Shown here: positions 50,820 to 59,950 of the stretch, piece by piece | Layout of the letters: the number at the start of each line of letters is the position of its first letter | How positions within the stretch are numbered: the stretch's first letter is position 1 | Notes under the pieces: generated by a model | The model's input: the letters and a program-made list of their open reading frames with translations, nothing else | What the model was told of the DNA's origin: nothing | The model's database searches: none | Assembly (NCBI RefSeq): GCF_004354045.1 | Contig: NZ_SMRT01000023.1 | Location: 1-64,000, forward strand | From: Paenibacillus piri | Lineage (GTDB): Bacteria > Bacillota > Bacilli > Paenibacillales > NBRC-103111 | Reading direction: 5' to 3' | Length of the DNA stretch: 64,000 bases | Translations under genes and position numbers: made by a program

Positions 50820-53171
50820 TTGATCTTGGAGTCTTGGTTAACGTACAAAAAGAGTGATCCCACATTAAAAAGAGTGTTTTACCGGAAAATATGGAGTATC
50901 ATCCTGCTTATTACGAGCATACAGGGACTATTTATCGGCCTGGCCATCTATTGGGTGGCCAAGGAAAACATCGGCAATGAGCTGCTGAGGCTGCACCGCA
51001 ACCAAATCGTGCAGCGTGCGGAAAACATAGACGATCAATTTGCATATCTGGAAATGATGTTCGCTCACTGGGCATTCGATCCGAAATTCGACGATAAGCT
51101 GAAAAACCTCGATTTCCGCTATAAATACGAGCAAATTCTCGATCTTTACCGCACGCTGCTCGTGATGGAAGGCAACCATCCGCTCATCCAAGGGGTCGAG
51201 CTGTATTTGAACACGCCCCGGCCGTTTATTATCAACAAAAATATTTACGTTTATTTGGAGGATCAATCGGACATCAGCCGCTACCAGCATTTATTGCAGC
51301 AAAAAAAGCCGATGTTTTGGACGGAAGGCTTCCGCCACAAAACGCTGCAGGACGATGAAACCGCTATCACGGTTGTCAATCATATACCCGGCGGCAGTTC
51401 GGAGCCTATAGGTTTTATTACGGCCTCCCTGAATAAAGAACGGATGGTGAAGCTGCTGAAAACATTGACCCCGTACAATGAAGGGTCCACGTTTCTTATG
51501 CCCCGGGACGGCAGCTGGATCATATCCGGCAATGAAGAAAAAAACGATGACCTGGTCGACGCGCTGCGCGCAAAACTGGCTCAAAATGAAAACCAGCCGG
51601 ACGCTTTTCTGTTTAATTACAACAACGTCGCCTATTCGGTTTCCTACGGGCAGTTCAGCAGGCTCGGAACGACGTGGATCTACGTATCCGCCGCTCCGCT
51701 TACGGCCGTCACGAAGCCGGTTATTTTTATATCGCAAATCTTTTTGGTGGTCAGCTTCGGCGGATTAATGCTGGCGCTGGTTTTATCCTGGCTTGCTTCG
51801 CACCGGCTGTACTCGCCGATCGACCGGTTGGTCCGCTTGCTGAAGAGAGAACGCGGAGGCGATCAACGGTCCGATAATAAAGACGAGTTCGAGTGGATCG
51901 AAGGCCAGTGGACCCGTATGGCACAGGAAAGCAGGTCGCTGCGGAACCGGCTGGAGGATCATCTGCCGATTGTGCGCGAAAGCTTTATTCACCAATTCGT
52001 GCAAGGCTATCAGTTTGCGTTGAACGAGGAAGAGATCGCGGAGCGTCTCAGCCAATACGGATGGGACCTGTCCGGCAGGCTTTTTGTCATCCTGATCGTT
52101 CAGCTCTCCGGATTATCCAACTTGAACGGCCGTTTCTCGCCCGGGGATGAAGGATTACTTACGTTTGCCGCTGCCAATATCGCCAAAGAATTGGCGGAAC
52201 AAAACTTCGAACAGTTTCACGTGCTTAATTTTCACGATTTATCGATAGCGCTGCTGGTCGCCGTTCCCTCGGAAATGCCGGTAAAAGAAACGAGAAAACA
52301 TTTGCGCGGATTTGCGGAACAATTAATGGAAATGATTCATCGTATACTGAAAATGCGAATTTCGCTCTCGATCAGCAAAATGACGCAGCACATCAAGCAG
52401 ATTCCTTTTCTGTTAGAGGAGTCCAGACAGGCGTTAAGCTACCGGAATTTGTCCGACGAGAACCAGGTGATCGATCAGGAGGAATTGAACATTTCCGACC
52501 CGTCCAATGCGTTTTATTATCCGTTGGCGCTGGAAAAAGAAATTATACGCTGCATTCAACGCGGCTCCGAAGATGATGCGGTGAAGCTGATCGGGCGGTT
52601 TCTGCAGGAGCTGTCCGACAAATGTCTGCACGAGGTTACGGTTCAGCATGCCATGCTGCAGCTGCTCGGCGGTATCCTTCATACCTTGATGCAATCGGGG
52701 GTCAACACGATGAAAATATACGAGGGCGCCAATCTGTTCGAACAGCTCGTCTCCCATAAAGAAAAAGCGGATTTGCTGCGGTGGTTCCAAAATCAGGTGA
52801 TCGAGCCGATCATCCGGGAGCTGATCAGCAAGCAGGATTATCACTTGAAGCAAATGGTGGATAAGACGGTCGTCATGTTGAAAGAACGCTATATGATGAC
52901 CGATCTTTCACTTGAATATTGCGCCGATCAATTCGGAACGAGCCCCTACACGCTAAGCAGAGTGTTCAAACAAATTACAGGTACGAACTTCATCGACTAT
53001 TTATCCAATCTGCGTATCGAACGGGCGAAAGATTTGCTGCTCGGCAGCGATATGAAAATAACGGATATCGCCGACCGTGTCGGTTACCAGAACAATTATT
53101 TCACACGCGTATTTAAAAAATACGAAGGCATCACGCCAGGCCAATTCCGCGAACGGTACCGGTCGGGTTAA
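50820..53171 (+). CDS. Membrane-anchored AraC-family regulator (YtdP-like)
   Basis: A protein of about 783 residues that joins a membrane sensor to an AraC DNA-binding domain without kinase or receiver parts. Helix one is at about 22-45 (IWSIILLITSIQGLFIGLAI), an extracellular Cache-like domain follows to about 300, and helix two is at about 303-325 (ISQIFLVVSFGGLMLALVLS). A HAMP-like linker and a coiled segment lead to the C-terminal double helix-turn-helix (about 690-783), ending in NYFTRVFKKYEGITPGQFRE. The start is uncertain: TTG 50820 has GAGGTG six bases upstream; GTG 50811 is the alternative. It is the likely regulator of the four motif-bearing genes around it. Confidence 0.88.
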   Translation: MILESWLTYKKSDPTLKRVFYRKIWSIILLITSIQGLFIGLAIYWVAKENIGNELLRLHRNQIVQRAENIDDQFAYLEMMFAHWAFDPKFDDKLKNLDFRYKYEQILDLYRTLLVMEGNHPLIQGVELYLNTPRPFIINKNIYVYLEDQSDISRYQHLLQQKKPMFWTEGFRHKTLQDDETAITVVNHIPGGSSEPIGFITASLNKERMVKLLKTLTPYNEGSTFLMPRDGSWIISGNEEKNDDLVDALRAKLAQNENQPDAFLFNYNNVAYSVSYGQFSRLGTTWIYVSAAPLTAVTKPVIFISQIFLVVSFGGLMLALVLSWLASHRLYSPIDRLVRLLKRERGGDQRSDNKDEFEWIEGQWTRMAQESRSLRNRLEDHLPIVRESFIHQFVQGYQFALNEEEIAERLSQYGWDLSGRLFVILIVQLSGLSNLNGRFSPGDEGLLTFAAANIAKELAEQNFEQFHVLNFHDLSIALLVAVPSEMPVKETRKHLRGFAEQLMEMIHRILKMRISLSISKMTQHIKQIPFLLEESRQALSYRNLSDENQVIDQEELNISDPSNAFYYPLALEKEIIRCIQRGSEDDAVKLIGRFLQELSDKCLHEVTVQHAMLQLLGGILHTLMQSGVNTMKIYEGANLFEQLVSHKEKADLLRWFQNQVIEPIIRELISKQDYHLKQMVDKTVVMLKERYMMTDLSLEYCADQFGTSPYTLSRVFKQITGTNFIDYLSNLRIERAKDLLLGSDMKITDIADRVGYQNNYFTRVFKKYEGITPGQFRERYRSG

Positions 53172-53180
53172 ATATATGCG

Positions 53181-53230
53181 AAAGGCGCCAACCCTTAAGC
53201 TATACGAAGCTTACGGCCGGCGCCTTCTTT
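53181..53230. terminator. Bidirectional terminator between regulator and binding-protein genes
   Basis: AAGGCGCC (53182-53189) and GGCGCCTT (53219-53226) are perfect eight-base arms, with an inner AAGCT...AGCTT hairpin. CTTTCTG follows on the plus strand. It sits between the convergent regulator and lipoprotein genes, as expected for a shared terminator. Confidence 0.65.
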
Positions 53231-53234
53231 CTGT

Positions 53235-54803
53235 CTATTTGCCTGCTGCCGTACGCTGCTTATAAGCCGCGTTGATTTCCTGAATCATTTTGGCGACGTT
53301 CGGATCGGCCTTCAGCTTGGCAGCATAATCGTCCCAGGCGGAAAGCGGCTCGACGCCGATGACGATTTTCGTTTTTAAATCCTGATTTTTTTTCATCAGC
53401 TCCGCGTTGATTTTTTGCTGCGTTTCCGAGTACAATCCGAGCGCATAGTTCGGCACGGTCGTTTTCCGCCGCTCTTCCTGCGCCTTGGCGAACCTGTCGC
53501 CCATGTCCCCGAAAATCTCTTTCGGGAAAGAAACCTTAAAGTACTCCGGATCGGGGGGGCCGCCGATGAAAATTTGCTGATAATCGCCAATCGCATCGCG
53601 GTTTTTGGCTTCGACGTTGATCACTTTTTCACCGTTTTTCACATTGTAATGAACGCCTTCCAAACCGTATTTAATCAATTCATATACGTCCTTGTTCATC
53701 CCGGCATCCATGACTTTCAAAATCCGCTTCATTTTCGCTTCCGGCACCTTCTTCGGAATCGCATAAATACCGGCAAAGCCGCTTCCTTTCGGATTGTAGC
53801 CGTTCACATCGACCAGTTCGGTCACATTCGCCTTAGGGTCGATTTTCCGCTGTTCGTTCACATAATTGGCCATCGTGCCGTCTTTCTCCGACACAACGCC
53901 GGCTTTCCCCACTTTGAACAAATCGCGCGCCTGGCTGACCTTCAGAGCGGCCAAATCTTCAGGCAGCAGCTTTTCCTTGTACAGCTTGGCCATATATTCC
54001 AACGCTTGCCTTTGCTCGGGCATTAAAGGGACATATGCCAGTGTTCCGTCCTGCTGCAGCTTCCAATCCCCGGTCGCGCCTGTAAAGATCGCTTCGAAGG
54101 GGCTCATTCCTCCCATGCTGTCAACGTTAAAATATCCTCCGTATCCGATCGTATCGTTTTTGCCGTTTTTGTCAGGATCGTTTTCCGTGAACGCTTTCAT
54201 AACCTGGTACAGCTCATCGGATGTTTTGGGCACCTTTAACCCCAGATTATCCAGCCAGTCCTGGCGCAGAATGAGGAAGGTTTCGCCGTCGACCGAGCGC
54301 GGGCGCGGCACGCCGTAATTTTTGCCGTCCTGCATTTTGGTTGAATCCCAAGCAACTTTATCGATGTACTGGGATAAATTCGGGTAATCTTTGATATACG
54401 GGCTGACATCCCAAAATGCGCCCTGCGCCGTCATGGTGCGGAACACTTGGGTGAAAGGGTCGCTGATATAAACCATATCCGGCATATCCCCCGACGCTAA
54501 CGTCACATTCAGCTTATCGTTATAATTGTTCGATGAAACCCATTGAATTTTCAGATTGGAATTCGTCAACTGCTCCAATTTCTTTTCAAATTCCGTATTA
54601 TCCGCTGCCGGAGTCTGGGCGAAGAAGTTCGTCATAACCGTGATGTCAACCGGCCCTTCCTGATTCGCAGTCTGTCCTGCCTGATTCCCCTTGGCATCGC
54701 CCGGGTTTGAGCTTGGGCCGGAACCTGAACCCGAACTGCATGCGCTCGCAAGCAATGAAACAACTGTCGTCATGCAGACAAAAGTAAAAGCGGCTTTGTT
54801 CAT
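53235..54803 (-). CDS. Lpl-type extracellular solute-binding lipoprotein, importer 5
   Basis: A 522-residue SBP family 1 protein of the Lpl branch. The signal peptide leads to the lipobox LASAC followed by a Gly/Ser-rich tether SSGSGSGPSSN. The mature part contains TVMTNFFAQTPAADNTEFEK-type N-terminal strands and VYISDPFTQVF near the ligand cleft. It is convergent with the regulator and lies in a separate unit from its permeases, but its promoter carries almost the same 24-base motif as lplB. It probably binds unsaturated or saturated pectin or rhamnogalacturonan oligomers; the ligand is inferred from the adjacent lyase gene. Confidence 0.88.
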   Translation of the reverse strand: MNKAAFTFVCMTTVVSLLASACSSGSGSGPSSNPGDAKGNQAGQTANQEGPVDITVMTNFFAQTPAADNTEFEKKLEQLTNSNLKIQWVSSNNYNDKLNVTLASGDMPDMVYISDPFTQVFRTMTAQGAFWDVSPYIKDYPNLSQYIDKVAWDSTKMQDGKNYGVPRPRSVDGETFLILRQDWLDNLGLKVPKTSDELYQVMKAFTENDPDKNGKNDTIGYGGYFNVDSMGGMSPFEAIFTGATGDWKLQQDGTLAYVPLMPEQRQALEYMAKLYKEKLLPEDLAALKVSQARDLFKVGKAGVVSEKDGTMANYVNEQRKIDPKANVTELVDVNGYNPKGSGFAGIYAIPKKVPEAKMKRILKVMDAGMNKDVYELIKYGLEGVHYNVKNGEKVINVEAKNRDAIGDYQQIFIGGPPDPEYFKVSFPKEIFGDMGDRFAKAQEERRKTTVPNYALGLYSETQQKINAELMKKNQDLKTKIVIGVEPLSAWDDYAAKLKADPNVAKMIQEINAAYKQRTAAGK

Positions 54804-54910
54804 ACTCGATCCTCCCTCTGATTTGCCGATATAAAACGACGATGATTACATAAAACGATTTGCTGATAACAGGCAAAGCGCCTTCTGTTTTCAGGTTAGC
54901 CGAGCCGAAC

Positions 54911-54934
54911 GTTTCCTGCAACCGCACTTTTTTG
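54911..54934 (-). promoter_or_regulatory. Operator-like motif 3 of the pectin-oligomer locus
   Basis: Minus-strand CAAAAAAGTGCGGTTG followed by CAGGAAAC, 108 bases upstream of the binding-protein ATG at 54803. It is 23/24 identical to the motif before lplB (48618-48641). The remainder of the gap 54804-55027 has no other feature I can support. Confidence 0.6.
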
Positions 54935-55027
54935 TGAACGTACGAAACCGCAGCGATTACAAATAATGGATATCCGCGCAAAAAAATGATACGTGCCCAT
55001 CGGCCCAGCAAACAGGGGCTTGAAGCC

Positions 55028-56189
55028 TTATTGAGCCGGGAGCTCGGGCAGTGCGCCGGCCTGCTCGGGGATATCCAGCATATACAGGTTGCCATAGCCG
55101 TTCTTATCCGTCGTAAACAGCAGCCTGCTCCCGTCCGGACTAAAGCGTGGATGCGCATGAACGTTTTGCACATGGAAGCTGCAGCGATGCTCGCATAATA
55201 TTTTGGGCCGGGTAAAGCCGCCGTCCCTCTCCTTTTTCCAATACACCATAACGGTAAGCGGCGACCGTCCGTCCGCGACGACCCGGGAGAAATCGTTGGA
55301 ATGGGCATGCCAATTGCGGAACGCGAACTCCACCTCCTCCAGACCGGTGTTATCGGGCTTGATACGGCCGATGAATCCGGTGCCGTCCGCCCGGAAGCCG
55401 TGGTAGCCTATCGACTCCCCGTCCTGCATCCAATATTCATGACCGACCATTTCACGCTCTTCTTTGCGCTCGCGGATTTTCCATGCTTTTCCCGAAGCAA
55501 GATCATATCCCCAAATCCGGTGATCGACCAGCTGCCAGGGACCTTCATGACAAAAGGTAATAAGCCCCGGGTTCGTCGGAGAAGTATTGATGTGTCCGAT
55601 CCAATTATAGTCCTGAAACAGGATTTCCGCTTGGGCTTGGCTGCCTTGCGCGGGTATGCGGATAATTCGGCAATCCGGCTTCGCCTCCATAATTTCTCTG
55701 TGGCCGACATAGCCGTTGCCGAGATCGATGCGGATCGATTGCGACAAATCTTCCGACAGCACCGTAATCACATGGCTGCCGTCCGAGGTACAGCTTAATT
55801 GTCCCAAATGATAGCCTGGCGGGGCTTCATACAGCATCGTTTCTTCCAAGGTCGCCAAGTCCAGCTTGATTACCCGGTCGCTGCAGCGGTAAAAAGCTTC
55901 GGTGCCCTGCGGATTCAGGCACACGCTGATGCCGTTTCTTCCGGATAAATCCGTCAGCTGCCTGATTTCTCCCGATTGAACATGAACGCCGTACAAGTTG
56001 GTCGCATTTGTTCCGGTCGGATATGAATAAAATGCGCTGCCCCCCGTCGTACCAGCCGTTTTCGGTAAAGTATACATGATAGCTGTGCGCCGTATAATCC
56101 GTCAGCTGCGTGATCGGCAATCCGGATAAAGGGTCCAGGTAGGACTTCTTCTCCGACGGCCAAACCTTTCCCTTATTTCCTCCTGTCAT
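55028..56189 (-). pseudogene. Oligogalacturonate lyase (PL22) gene broken by one +1 frameshift
   Basis: Two frames together encode about 386 residues, the full length of PL22 oligogalacturonate lyase, which cleaves unsaturated galacturonate oligomers in the cytoplasm. The first frame gives DPLSGLPITQLTDYTAHSYH through RILFISDR. The second continues TNATNLYGVHVQSGEIRQL to the stop, with the motifs VGHEYWMQDGESIGYHG, NWHAHSNDFSRVVADG and HPRFSPDGSRLLF. Removing one T near 56011-56012 restores SDR-TNATNLYG, so a single base insertion or a sequencing error breaks the gene. GGAGG precedes the ATG at 56189. An operator-like motif lies at 56258-56274. Confidence 0.75.
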
Positions 56190-56257
56190 TTTCGCATCCT
56201 CCTTATTTTACCTGCTTATTGAAGCAGTTCTTACTATATCCGCATAAAAAGGTGCAC

Positions 56258-56274
56258 ACAATCTAACTTTTTTG
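56258..56274 (-). promoter_or_regulatory. Operator-like motif 4 of the pectin-oligomer locus (degenerate)
   Basis: Minus-strand CAAAAAAGTTAGATTGT, 69 bases upstream of the lyase ATG. It keeps the A-tract, AAAGT and TTGT of the other three copies but has TAG for GCG in the core. It is the weakest match of the set, but its position fits. Confidence 0.35.
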
Positions 56275-56442
56275 CATCGCCCGGTTTTATGGATAGCATT
56301 TTATTGCAGCCGCAGCTCATTTTTGCGCGCGGCTTGTTTTTCTGTCGGAAATGAAGAGAACCGTCCGAAAAAAAAACGGGCAATCTCTCGATGCATAAAT
56401 CCCTACGTTGTGCGCTCCGAGAAATGGGTATGGGGTTCCACG

Positions 56443-56507
56443 CGTTGTTAAAGCCGTGTACCTTTGATTAGACCAGGCGGTGGAACACGGCTTCAACAAC
56501 GGTTTTT
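56443..56507 (+). repeat. Large inverted repeat with a terminator-like tail
   Basis: CGTTGTTAAAGCCGTGT (56443-56459) pairs with ACACGGCTTCAACAACG (56485-56501), 16 of 17 bases, around a 25-base loop, and TTTTT follows on the plus strand. No plus-strand gene precedes it. A nearby ACCAGGCGGT occurs twice (56472, 56511). It may be a decayed terminator or part of a mobile element. Confidence 0.45.
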
Positions 56508-56636
56508 CACACCAGGCGGTACGGTTGCATGACAGCGATCGACCTCATACGCCTGTAAACTTCCCCACCCCACTCCTTACTTTGTTCACCGATGGGCCGG
56601 TAGAGCTTTATAAGTAACGTTTGCTCGAGGCCGCGG

Positions 56637-56819
56637 GTAACGGACTCAGATGCCGTTATTTGGCCCATTTTCTTCCTTTCCGCGTTTAACGGACAGGAAA
56701 GCCGCTGTATGGCGCTCCTGCCACTATTTGCACCATCTGCTGCGAAATAACGTCACCTCGGTTCGTTACATTTTAAAAACCTACGTTTGGCCCAAATTAA
56801 GGGCTCTGGAGTCCGTTAC
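56637..56819. repeat. MITE-like element with inverted ends GTAACGGACTC/GAGTCCGTTAC
   Basis: GTAACGGACTC (56637-56647) and GAGTCCGTTAC (56809-56819) are perfect 11-base inverted ends of a 183-base segment. Inside, TAACGGAC, ATAACGTC and TTCGTTAC variants recur. No open frame of note lies inside. It is typical of short non-coding repeats seen in Paenibacillus intergenic DNA, but I cannot confirm other copies. Confidence 0.4.
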
Positions 56820-56843
56820 GATGATGGCGCCGCCCTACGGCAA

Positions 56844-56880
56844 CGAAAACAGCCCGCCGTAAACGTAAACGGCAGGCTGT
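56844..56880 (-). terminator. Terminator beyond the ceramidase-like gene
   Basis: ACAGCCCGCCGT and ACGGCAGGCTGT form a 12-base stem with one mismatch around an 8-base loop. On the minus strand TTTTC follows. It probably ends the long minus-strand operon 57139-64000; the stop codon lies about 260 bases upstream. Confidence 0.6.
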
Positions 56881-56896
56881 GCATCCTATGTTTCAA

Positions 56897-57115
56897 CTAT
56901 CGCTTATCAAGAATAGATGGCCCCAGCAAGTAATCGATAATCTGGTACGGTCCGAAATGCCACCAGCTCATAACGATCCAATTCGGGGTAAATCGAATCT
57001 GATTGTTGCGCACCGCCTTCATCGTATGCTGGGGGCTGGGCCTCGCAGGCTCGCAAAAGCGACAATCAACAGGAAGGCGATCATCAGACTTGCCGTTATT
57101 GCCAACCGGCGGCAT
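56897..57115 (-). pseudogene. Possible remnant of a small membrane-protein gene
   Basis: The minus strand reads VRNNQIRFTPNWIVMSWWHF then GPYQIIDYLLGPSILDKR and a stop, which looks protein-like. A hydrophobic stretch LMIAFLLIVAFASL occurs just upstream in a different frame, as if a small membrane protein had suffered a frameshift. I recognise no family and it may be chance. The rest of 56190-57138 holds the repeats and terminator listed separately. Confidence 0.25.
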
Positions 57116-57138
57116 CCGGCAATATAGCTCTGACCGCT

Positions 57139-58611
57139 TCAGCCCTCAAACAAACCGTCCATCGCAGCGCGGACCGTTTCCTCCGTTTCCGCGGCGAACG
57201 GGGCGGGCAAGCCGAAATAATAAATGAAATCGACGGCTTCATAGCCTCCTTCGGCGAGCTGCTCCCGGGTGCAGACATAGCCGAGCAGGCCGTTGCTGTA
57301 GCCTACGGGGAGCACGCTTCCGGCGAAGCGGCTTTTGACGTAGGCGCCATAGGCGCCAGCCAGCTCAGCGTTCGCGGCCAGCAGCGTACAGCCCTGCGCG
57401 AGCTCAATCGCGCTCAGCTCCAGCGCCGCGGGCCGATGCAGCCGCTCCGGCTCTGCGAGCAGAAACCGGCTCCAGGCGGCTAGCACCTCGCGGTCCGGGC
57501 CGAGCTGCTTGAGCTGCCCGGCGGCCGATGCCGGCTGTCGGCCGGCTGTCGCGGCGGTGGCCGGAGCCGCCGTGAACGCATCGATGGCGGACGGCCGGGA
57601 CCCGTTCGGGGACCCCACAGCGGCGGATGGCGCTGCCGTCCCGTCCCCGGCGCCGCCGGCGTCTTCCTGCAGCCCGGCTGCGGCATACCGCCTCAGCTCG
57701 TCCGTCGCCGGCGCAGGCTGCGCGGGCAGCCGCACCTGCCGCGTAACCGCGCGCAGCGAGCCGACCGCGAGCGGCTGCATAGAACGGGCAAGCACGGCCT
57801 GCACCTCGTCCGCCAGTTTTCTCCCGAGCTGCCGAATCTCCGCATCGCTGCCGCGATAAAAGCCGCCGTCGCGTACAAGCGACGGACGCACATCGCCGCA
57901 AAAGCCTTGCAGGAAGGCCGCGACGATACCGTCGTCCGCTTCTTCTTCCAGCATATCCATCGCCGTTCCCGGATACTCGGAGGACAGATCGTTGTCTCCT
58001 GAAGTCGTCGGATGGCAAGCATAATGAACGAGCAGCGCCTTCGTCCCCCTATCGGGAACGGCAAAACGAAGCACATTGACCTCCGAATCGACCGCGACAT
58101 GCGGATTCGGAGCCATCATGACGCCTTCTTCCGTCATCACGCGGCGGTATACCCCCATTTCACATGAACCTATGCCTTTTTCCACCGTAACCGGCTCGAA
58201 CGTCTGCGCAGCCTGCTCGACGCCGGCGACAATTTGTCGTTCCAAATACGCGACATATTGAGGATCGGCACTGCCCAGCATCGGTGTAAACAGATTGGAC
58301 GTCTGCGGGCCGGAATGGCTGTGCGTAGCGTGAAACAGCAGCTGCTCGTCTTGAAGACCGAACCGGCTGTGCAAATGTGACCTTAAACCGACAAGCGTAT
58401 CCGTACCGAAACAGAGCAAATCCGCGGAGACAACCAAGCATTGTGCCCCGTTTTGCCGGCGAAAATACAGTATACGGGCATGAATCTCCCGTTTGACGCT
58501 TTGAAAATCGCCTGTTCGGTGGCCGTATCCCGCAAGCGGCAGCGGATGGAGCGGGGTGATGTTGATTTTGGCGCAGCCCAGCTGCAGCATATCGTCATTC
58601 GCAGCGTCCAC
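57139..58611 (-). CDS. Neutral-ceramidase-like hydrolase (NEUT/ALK non-lysosomal family) with low-complexity insert
   Basis: A 490-residue protein without signal peptide. It matches the N-terminal domain of neutral/alkaline ceramidases: INITPLHPLPLAGYGHRTGD at the start, the zinc motif HATHSHSGPQ (about 95) and the partner VHYACHPTTSGDNDLSSEYP (about 205). The C-terminal immunoglobulin-like domain of true ceramidases is missing. A Gly/Ala/Pro-rich insert (about 318-368) with GC-rich DNA separates the barrel part from the end. The start is GTG 58611 behind AGGGGGT. Ceramide is unlikely as substrate; relatives in glycan loci hydrolyse unknown amides or esters. Confidence 0.75.
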   Translation of the reverse strand: MDAANDDMLQLGCAKINITPLHPLPLAGYGHRTGDFQSVKREIHARILYFRRQNGAQCLVVSADLLCFGTDTLVGLRSHLHSRFGLQDEQLLFHATHSHSGPQTSNLFTPMLGSADPQYVAYLERQIVAGVEQAAQTFEPVTVEKGIGSCEMGVYRRVMTEEGVMMAPNPHVAVDSEVNVLRFAVPDRGTKALLVHYACHPTTSGDNDLSSEYPGTAMDMLEEEADDGIVAAFLQGFCGDVRPSLVRDGGFYRGSDAEIRQLGRKLADEVQAVLARSMQPLAVGSLRAVTRQVRLPAQPAPATDELRRYAAAGLQEDAGGAGDGTAAPSAAVGSPNGSRPSAIDAFTAAPATAATAGRQPASAAGQLKQLGPDREVLAAWSRFLLAEPERLHRPAALELSAIELAQGCTLLAANAELAGAYGAYVKSRFAGSVLPVGYSNGLLGYVCTREQLAEGGYEAVDFIYYFGLPAPFAAETEETVRAAMDGLFEG

Positions 58612-58616
58612 AGCGC

Positions 58617-59876
58617 TTACCCCCTGTCAGGCTGAGCGGACTCCGCCGCCAGCAATTCAATAATGAGCAGCATATTGCGCAATATATGGTAAGGGTCCTT
58701 GACCGGTAAAGCAACCAGCTTCTGCTCAGGCAGGCCCTGCCGGTTGCGGATTTGAATCCATTCGCCCACCGATTCATCCGGGTTCGGAAACGTGCGGAAC
58801 ACGTATTCGCTCATCCGTTCGCAGCGGACCAGCAGCTCCTCGCGCCCTGTAAGCCGATGGGCAAGCAGTAGAGCATACAAGGCTTCCGAATGCGGCCACC
58901 AAATTTTCATATCCCATGTATCGCACACAAGCGTTTCGTAACGCCCGCCTGAAAGGCGTCCTTTAGGTGCACCTCCCTCGCAGTCGACATAGCGCAGCAA
59001 GCCGCCGAATTCCTCGTCCCAGCCAAGATCGAACGCATTCCGTACGACGTCCGCGGCTTTACCGACAAGATCATACCGCCCTGCTTTCGTCGCTTCCGCC
59101 ATGACAAACCACATGCATTCCAGCGAATGACCCGGGGTTATATGCCGGCTGAGCAGCGTATCGCTGTCCTCCGGCCGCTCGGGCAGCATTTCGCGGATCA
59201 ACCCGCCACGGAAAAATCGCTCCATGACCGCTTCCATCGCCGACAAGGCGAAGCCTCGAACCTCCTTCGCGAAGGGATGGCCGGCCGCCTCCAGTGCATC
59301 CGCGAGCTCCTGATACATGTTCAGCGATATCATCGAAACCGAGTGCGCTTCGTAGCCTTCTGGAACCGGATAAGGCTCGCTGCGAACATCGCCCTCGGCC
59401 AACCGTTCCCTGATCCGCAGGCCCAGCTTCAAGGCCGCTTCCAACACGTCCGCATCTCCGGCGACGCGGGCATATTCGGCAAAGCCAAGCACCACGAAGC
59501 AGTCGGCATAAAAGCTGGTATCGTAGCCTTCTCCCGCAACCGGCTCCTTCTTCCCCCCGTCAGCGGCCAGCAAGTACGCGCAATTTCCGTTGTCCAAAAA
59601 AACATGACGCTGCAAAAACTTCACCGTCTTGCCCGCATGAGCGAGCAGCGAAGCTGCATCGCCGGACAAATATCGTTGGCGGATCAGCGCCGACATGCGG
59701 GACAGCAGCCAAATCATCCGCCCTTGCGACCATGTGTACTTGTCGGTGCTAATCAGCTTGGCGCCCGAATTATCGAAGCATGTAAAGACGCCTCCATGCT
59801 CGTGATCAAGTGCCCGTTCCCAGAACGGAAGCAGCACCCGCTCCGTATGCTCCCTGAAATATTCAAACGAACTCAT
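58617..59876 (-). CDS. AGE-family sugar epimerase/isomerase (N-acylglucosamine 2-epimerase-like)
   Basis: A 419-residue (alpha/alpha)6-barrel protein. Family motifs: LDHEHGGVFTCFDNSG (about 22), YTWSQGRMIWLLSRM (about 47), FYADCFVVLGFAEYARVAGD (about 120), HSLECMWFVMAEATKAGRYD (about 250), and WWPHSEALYALLLAHRLTG near the end, with the catalytic His residues in the last two regions. It could interconvert N-acetylglucosamine/N-acetylmannosamine or other aldose/ketose pairs such as mannose/fructose; the family alone does not tell. GGAGG precedes the ATG. It lies in the importer-6 operon. Confidence 0.85.
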   Translation of the reverse strand: MSSFEYFREHTERVLLPFWERALDHEHGGVFTCFDNSGAKLISTDKYTWSQGRMIWLLSRMSALIRQRYLSGDAASLLAHAGKTVKFLQRHVFLDNGNCAYLLAADGGKKEPVAGEGYDTSFYADCFVVLGFAEYARVAGDADVLEAALKLGLRIRERLAEGDVRSEPYPVPEGYEAHSVSMISLNMYQELADALEAAGHPFAKEVRGFALSAMEAVMERFFRGGLIREMLPERPEDSDTLLSRHITPGHSLECMWFVMAEATKAGRYDLVGKAADVVRNAFDLGWDEEFGGLLRYVDCEGGAPKGRLSGGRYETLVCDTWDMKIWWPHSEALYALLLAHRLTGREELLVRCERMSEYVFRTFPNPDESVGEWIQIRNRQGLPEQKLVALPVKDPYHILRNMLLIIELLAAESAQPDRG

Positions 59877-59950
59877 CGTCCTTGCCTCCGTTCATCCAGT
59901 TCTTATCATAGCAATCTTCTTCATTCATCGGTTGCAGACATGTCCCGCGC

